From Ephydatia muelleri (taxonomy: Eukaryota > Porifera > Demospongiae > Spongillida > Spongillidae), in NCBI GenBank assembly GCA_013339895.1, contig JABACO010000009.1, positions 325,853-389,852 on the forward strand: DNA of 64,000 nt, written 5' to 3'. Below the pieces are notes generated by a model, which made no database searches, had not been told where the DNA came from, and saw only the letters and a program-made list of their open reading frames with translations. This document shows, one piece after another, positions 53,902 to 64,000 of the stretch. Position numbers and translations under genes: made by a program. Position 1 is the stretch's first letter. Each line of letters begins with the position of its first letter.

Positions 53902-55755
53902 ATGGCTGTACTGCAGCCCTAAGATGGCTGTACTGCAGCCCTAAGATGGCAGCCCTAAGATGGCTGTACTGCAGCCCTAAGATGGCTGTACTGCAGCCCT
54001 AAGATGGCTGTACTGCAGCCCTAAGATGGCTGTACTGCAGCCCTAAGATGGCTGTACTGCAGCCCTAAGATGGCTGTACTGCAGCCCTAAGATGGCTGTA
54101 CTGCAGCCCTAAGATGGCTGTACTGCAACCCTAAGATGGCTGTACTGCAAACCCTAAGATGGCTGTACTGCAGCCCTAAGATGGCTGTACTGCAGCCCTA
54201 AGGTGGCTGTACTGCAGCCCTAAGATGGCAGCCCTAAGAATGGCTGTACTGCAGCCCTAAGATGGCTGTACTGCAGCCCTAAGAATGGCTGTACTGCAGC
54301 CCTAAGATGGCTGTACTGCAGCCCTAAGGTGGCTGTACTGCAGCCCTAAGATGGCTGTACTGCAGCCCTAAGATGGCTGTAACTGCAGCCCTAAGATGGC
54401 AGCCCTATAATGGCAGCCCTAAGGTGGCTGTACTGCAGCCCTAAGATGGCTGTACTGCAGCCCTAAGATGGCTGTACTACAGCCCTAAGATGGCTGTACT
54501 GCAGCCCTAAGATGGCTGTACTGCAGCCCTAAGGTGGCTGTACTGCAGCCCTAAGATGAGTACTGCAGCCCCTAAGAGGCCTAAGATGGCTGTACTGCAT
54601 CCCTAAGATGGCTGTACTGCAGCCCTAAGATGGCTGTACTGCACTGCAGCCTAAGATGGCTGTACTGCAGCCCTAAGATGGCTGTACTGCAGCCCTAAGA
54701 TGGCTGTACTGCAGCCCTAAGATGGCTGTACTGCAGCCCTAAGATGGCAGCCCTAAGGTGGCTGTACTGCAGCCCTAAGATGGCAGCCCTAAGATGGCTG
54801 TACTGCAGCCCTAAGATGGCTGTACTGCAGCCCTAAGATGGCTGTACTGCAGCCCTAAGATGGCAGCCCTAAGATGGCTGTACTGCAGCCCTAAGATGGC
54901 TGTACTGCAGCCCTAAGATGGCTGTACTGCAGCCCTAAGATGGCTGTACTGCAGCCCTAAGGTGGCTGTACTGCAGCCCTAAGGTGGCTGTACTACAGCC
55001 CTAAGATGGCTGTACTGCAGCCCTAAGATGGCAGCCCTAAGGTGGCTGTACTGCAGCCCTAAGATGGCAGCCCTAAGATGGCTGTACTGCAGCCCTAAGG
55101 TGGCTGTACTGCAGCCCTAAGGTGGCTGTACTACAGCCCTAAGGTGGCTGTACTGCAGCCCTAAGATGGCTGTACTGCAGCCCTAAGATGGCTGTACTGC
55201 AGCCCTAGGATGGCTGTACTGCAGCCCTAAGATGGCTGTACTGCAGCCCTAAGGTGGCTGTACTGCAGCCCTAAGATGGCTGTACTGCAGCCCTAAGGTG
55301 GCTGTACTGCAGCCCTAAGGTGGCTGTACTGCAGCCCTAAGGTGGCTGTACTGCAGCCCTAAGATGGCTGTACTGCAGCCCTAAGGTGGCTGTACTGCAG
55401 CCCTAAGATGGCTGTACTGCAGCCCTAAGGTGGCTGTACTGCAGCCCTAAAGTGGCTGTACTGCAGCCCTAAGATGGCAGCCCTAAGGGTGGCTGTACTG
55501 CAACCCTAAGGTGGCTGTACTGCAGCCCTAAGATGGCTGTACTGCAGCCCTAAGGTGGCTGTACTGCAGCCCTAAAGTGGCTGTACTGCAGCCCTAAGAT
55601 GGCAGCCCTAAGGGTGGCTGTACTGCAACCCTAAGGTGGCTGTACTGCAGCCCTAAGATGGCTGTACTGCAGCCCTAAGGTGGCTGTACTGCAGCCCTAA
55701 GGTGGCTGTACTGCAGCCCTAAGATGGCAGCCCTAAGATGACTGTACTACAGCCC
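53902..55755. repeat. 22-bp satellite, ~1.85 kb
   Basis: Roughly 80 copies with core gatggctgtactgcagccct. Variants include gat/ggt at one position, and shortened units gatggcagccctaa recur at intervals, giving a higher-order pattern. The unit contains the palindrome ctgcag. Confidence 0.97.
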
Positions 55756-56246
55756 AATGACACGGTTACTGCTCAAAAGCCTTACTACAGTTTTAAGCGT
55801 AAACTTAATGAATTATTTCTATTTCATAGTCAGTAAGCACATGGCAGCACTCGCCCTTTTCCTTCTTCAAAAGTATACTTGGGAACAATTATTGTTGGCC
55901 AGCAGTTTATTTGATTCTAGAGGGCCTAAAGAATCAAAATCAAGCGAGGTCACATGACCACGATGTGTGCATTGAACAACATGGGAACACGAACCTGCCT
56001 TTTTAGCACAAGTCTGTCAGGTGCTTCTCAATGAACCTGTTTGCTTATTGTTTTTCAAAATCAGTTATTACCAAAAGTAATTATCTATATAATATTATGA
56101 TTTCTAAACAGTGGTCAGACAGTTCTACTCATACTGCGATGCAAAATGAATGTCTATCCCTTTAGTGAAGGCTATCATATCCCTATGAAGGTTCTGAAGG
56201 GACAAGCAGACAGAGGGAGACACTGCAATCCAGACAAGGGGACAGG
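55756..56246. other. no gene seen
   Basis: Unique sequence between the satellite and the ACSBG stop codon. It should hold the ACSBG 3' UTR. Confidence 0.5.
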
Positions 56247-62820
<6,574 letters not shown>

Positions 62821-62883
62821 AAGAGATATCTAGTTCGCATGTACTGTCTGGGCACCCGTCAGCTGTTAATTAACAATTTAAAG
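62821..62883. promoter_or_regulatory. 63-bp bidirectional promoter gap, ACSBG / ANAPC11
   Basis: Divergent start codons (62820 on -, 62884 on +) lie 63 bp apart. If ACSBG starts at its second ATG (62808) the gap is 75 bp. Confidence 0.55.
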
Positions 62884-63107
62884 ATGAAGGTACGCGTGCA
62901 TCGTTGGACAGCCGTAGCCATTTGGAAATGGATCGTCAATGACGAGACGGAGTGCGGGATCTGTCGATTGCCGTTTGATGGCTGCTGTCCGGACTGCAAG
63001 ATACCCGGGGATGATTGCCCACTAGGTACGTACGTTACTTGTGTATGTACTCCATTACTTCTAAGACTGGTCATCATGTCTTTCTGGATGTATGTGTATG
63101 TGTATGT

Positions 63108-63151
<44 letters not shown>

Positions 63152-63273
63152 GTGTAGTTTCTGGTCATTGTAGACACAGCTTCCACATGCATTGCATTCT
63201 CAAGTGGCTGGCAGCTCAAGAGATGCAACAGCAATGCCCCATGTGCAGACAAGATTGGCAGTTTTCAGAATAA
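62884..63273 (+). CDS. ANAPC11: anaphase-promoting complex subunit 11 (RING-H2), 2 exons
   Basis: Catalytic RING subunit of the APC/C ubiquitin ligase. Exons 62884-63025 (MKVRVHRWTAVAIWKWIVND, ECGICRLPFDGCCPDCK, PGDDCPL) and 63158-63273 (GHCRHSFHMHCILKWLAAQE, QQQCPMCRQDWQFSE) join at phase 1 to 85 aa, the normal length (84-85). All zinc-binding Cys/His of the RING-H2 and the extra Cys pair are present. The short intron is largely (GT)n up to its acceptor. Confidence 0.97.
63094..63150. repeat. (GT)n in the ANAPC11 intron
   Basis: GT run seven bases upstream of the splice acceptor at 63157. Confidence 0.95.
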
Positions 63274-64000
63274 GATCAGAACTTTGGTCACAATGTAACA
63301 GCTGCTGTGTGTGTATGATCATGTTTTGTGGGTGTGGCATAGTTGCACGGCAGGCAACACGCTGACCCCACTCATGTTTCAGGTTAAGGGGTCAGGTGAT
63401 CTCTTTATATCCCCGAACCAACCATTTGTACAGTACAATGTGCATTATGTGTGTGGAAAAAATATAGGCGCACACAAGCTGTTGTGGTATGTTCGTGTAC
63501 TGTCCTTGTGTCCACACACACCATGGTATGCAATTTGGCACTCCCCAGGGGACCACACCCACTGCAGACCCTCCCCCAGGAACCACACCCACTGCAGACC
63601 CTCCCCCAGGGGACCACTGGGGCCCAATGCAACATTGTGTATGTGTGTGTGTGTGCACGTGTATGTGTGTGTGTGTATGTGTGTGTGTGCATGTGTATGT
63701 GTGTGTGTGTATGTGTGTGTGCACGTGTATGTGTGTGTATGTGTGTGTGTATGTGTGTGCCTCTTTCCTTATTTACATTTACGGAGATGTTTATAAAATC
63801 AGCATTACAAGTTTATGCTGAGGAGAATAAACAAGCCATGTTGTCATTAGAGATAGTAAATAATGTTATGACCAATGGACACAAGAACCTTAACTCCTTG
63901 GTTACCCTTAGTTACCCTTGGTTAGATGTGTACTTCACACTCGGATACCTACATTCACACACAACACACTGGCATACACATGTTCATCATTAGGGTCCCC
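63274..64000. other. 3' flank of ANAPC11, no further gene seen
   Basis: Contains three copies of an accacacccactgcagaccc-type unit at about 63550-63620 and a (GT)n-rich tract at 63637-63760. The remainder looks unique. Confidence 0.5.

Overview
The window is 64 kb of an intron-rich, gene-dense animal genome. Nearly every gene is a recognisable metazoan orthologue split into short exons. The introns are mostly 50-300 bp, or are swollen by mini- and microsatellites. A SHC adaptor, a MALT1-type paracaspase, IRAK/Pelle-like kinases, KRTCAP2 and CENP-H indicate an invertebrate metazoan. The compact layout and the mix of hAT, P, Merlin and piggyBac remnants would fit a sponge, but that is inference. 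Gene models were built by hand from splice sites and reading phase. For SHC, FAM219, FERM, MALT1, MRGBP, KRTCAP2, IDNK and IRAK copy A the exon lengths sum to an intact frame.

Left part (1-14.9 kb). SHC adaptor (-), FAM219-like (-), a type II membrane coiled-coil protein (+), a FERM-domain protein (-), gluconokinase (+), a complete MALT1-like paracaspase with order DD-Ig-Ig-caspase-Ig (-), and ARL14EP (+) head to head with it.

Middle left (14.9-35.6 kb). Three tandem IRAK-like kinase copies lacking a death domain (-): one intact, one clear pseudogene, one with a suspected frame problem. Then RPAP2 (+), CWC25 (-), MRGBP (+) sharing a 50-bp promoter gap with CWC25, and the 3' two-thirds of a DENND4 gene (-) that runs into a 1000-N assembly gap.

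Transposon island (36.6-45.7 kb). A ZMYM1-like hAT transposase gene sits beside a 171-bp copy of a KRTCAP2 exon. Next come a 0.9-kb TIR element, an inverted pair of piggyBac C-terminal fragments, a broken Merlin/ISXO2-type transposase, a decayed P-element/THAP9-type transposase with a companion ORF set, and a palindrome.

Right part (46.5-64 kb). Syntaxin (+), KRTCAP2 (-), RPL30 (+), a CENP-H-like gene (+), an intronless secreted protein that is a candidate for horizontal transfer (+), a 1.85-kb satellite, an ACSBG acyl-CoA synthetase (-) and ANAPC11 (+).

Most genes are housekeeping and unrelated in pathway. The exception is the paracaspase lying about 0.6 kb from the IRAK-like tandem array, both being components of Toll/NF-kB-type signalling in animals.
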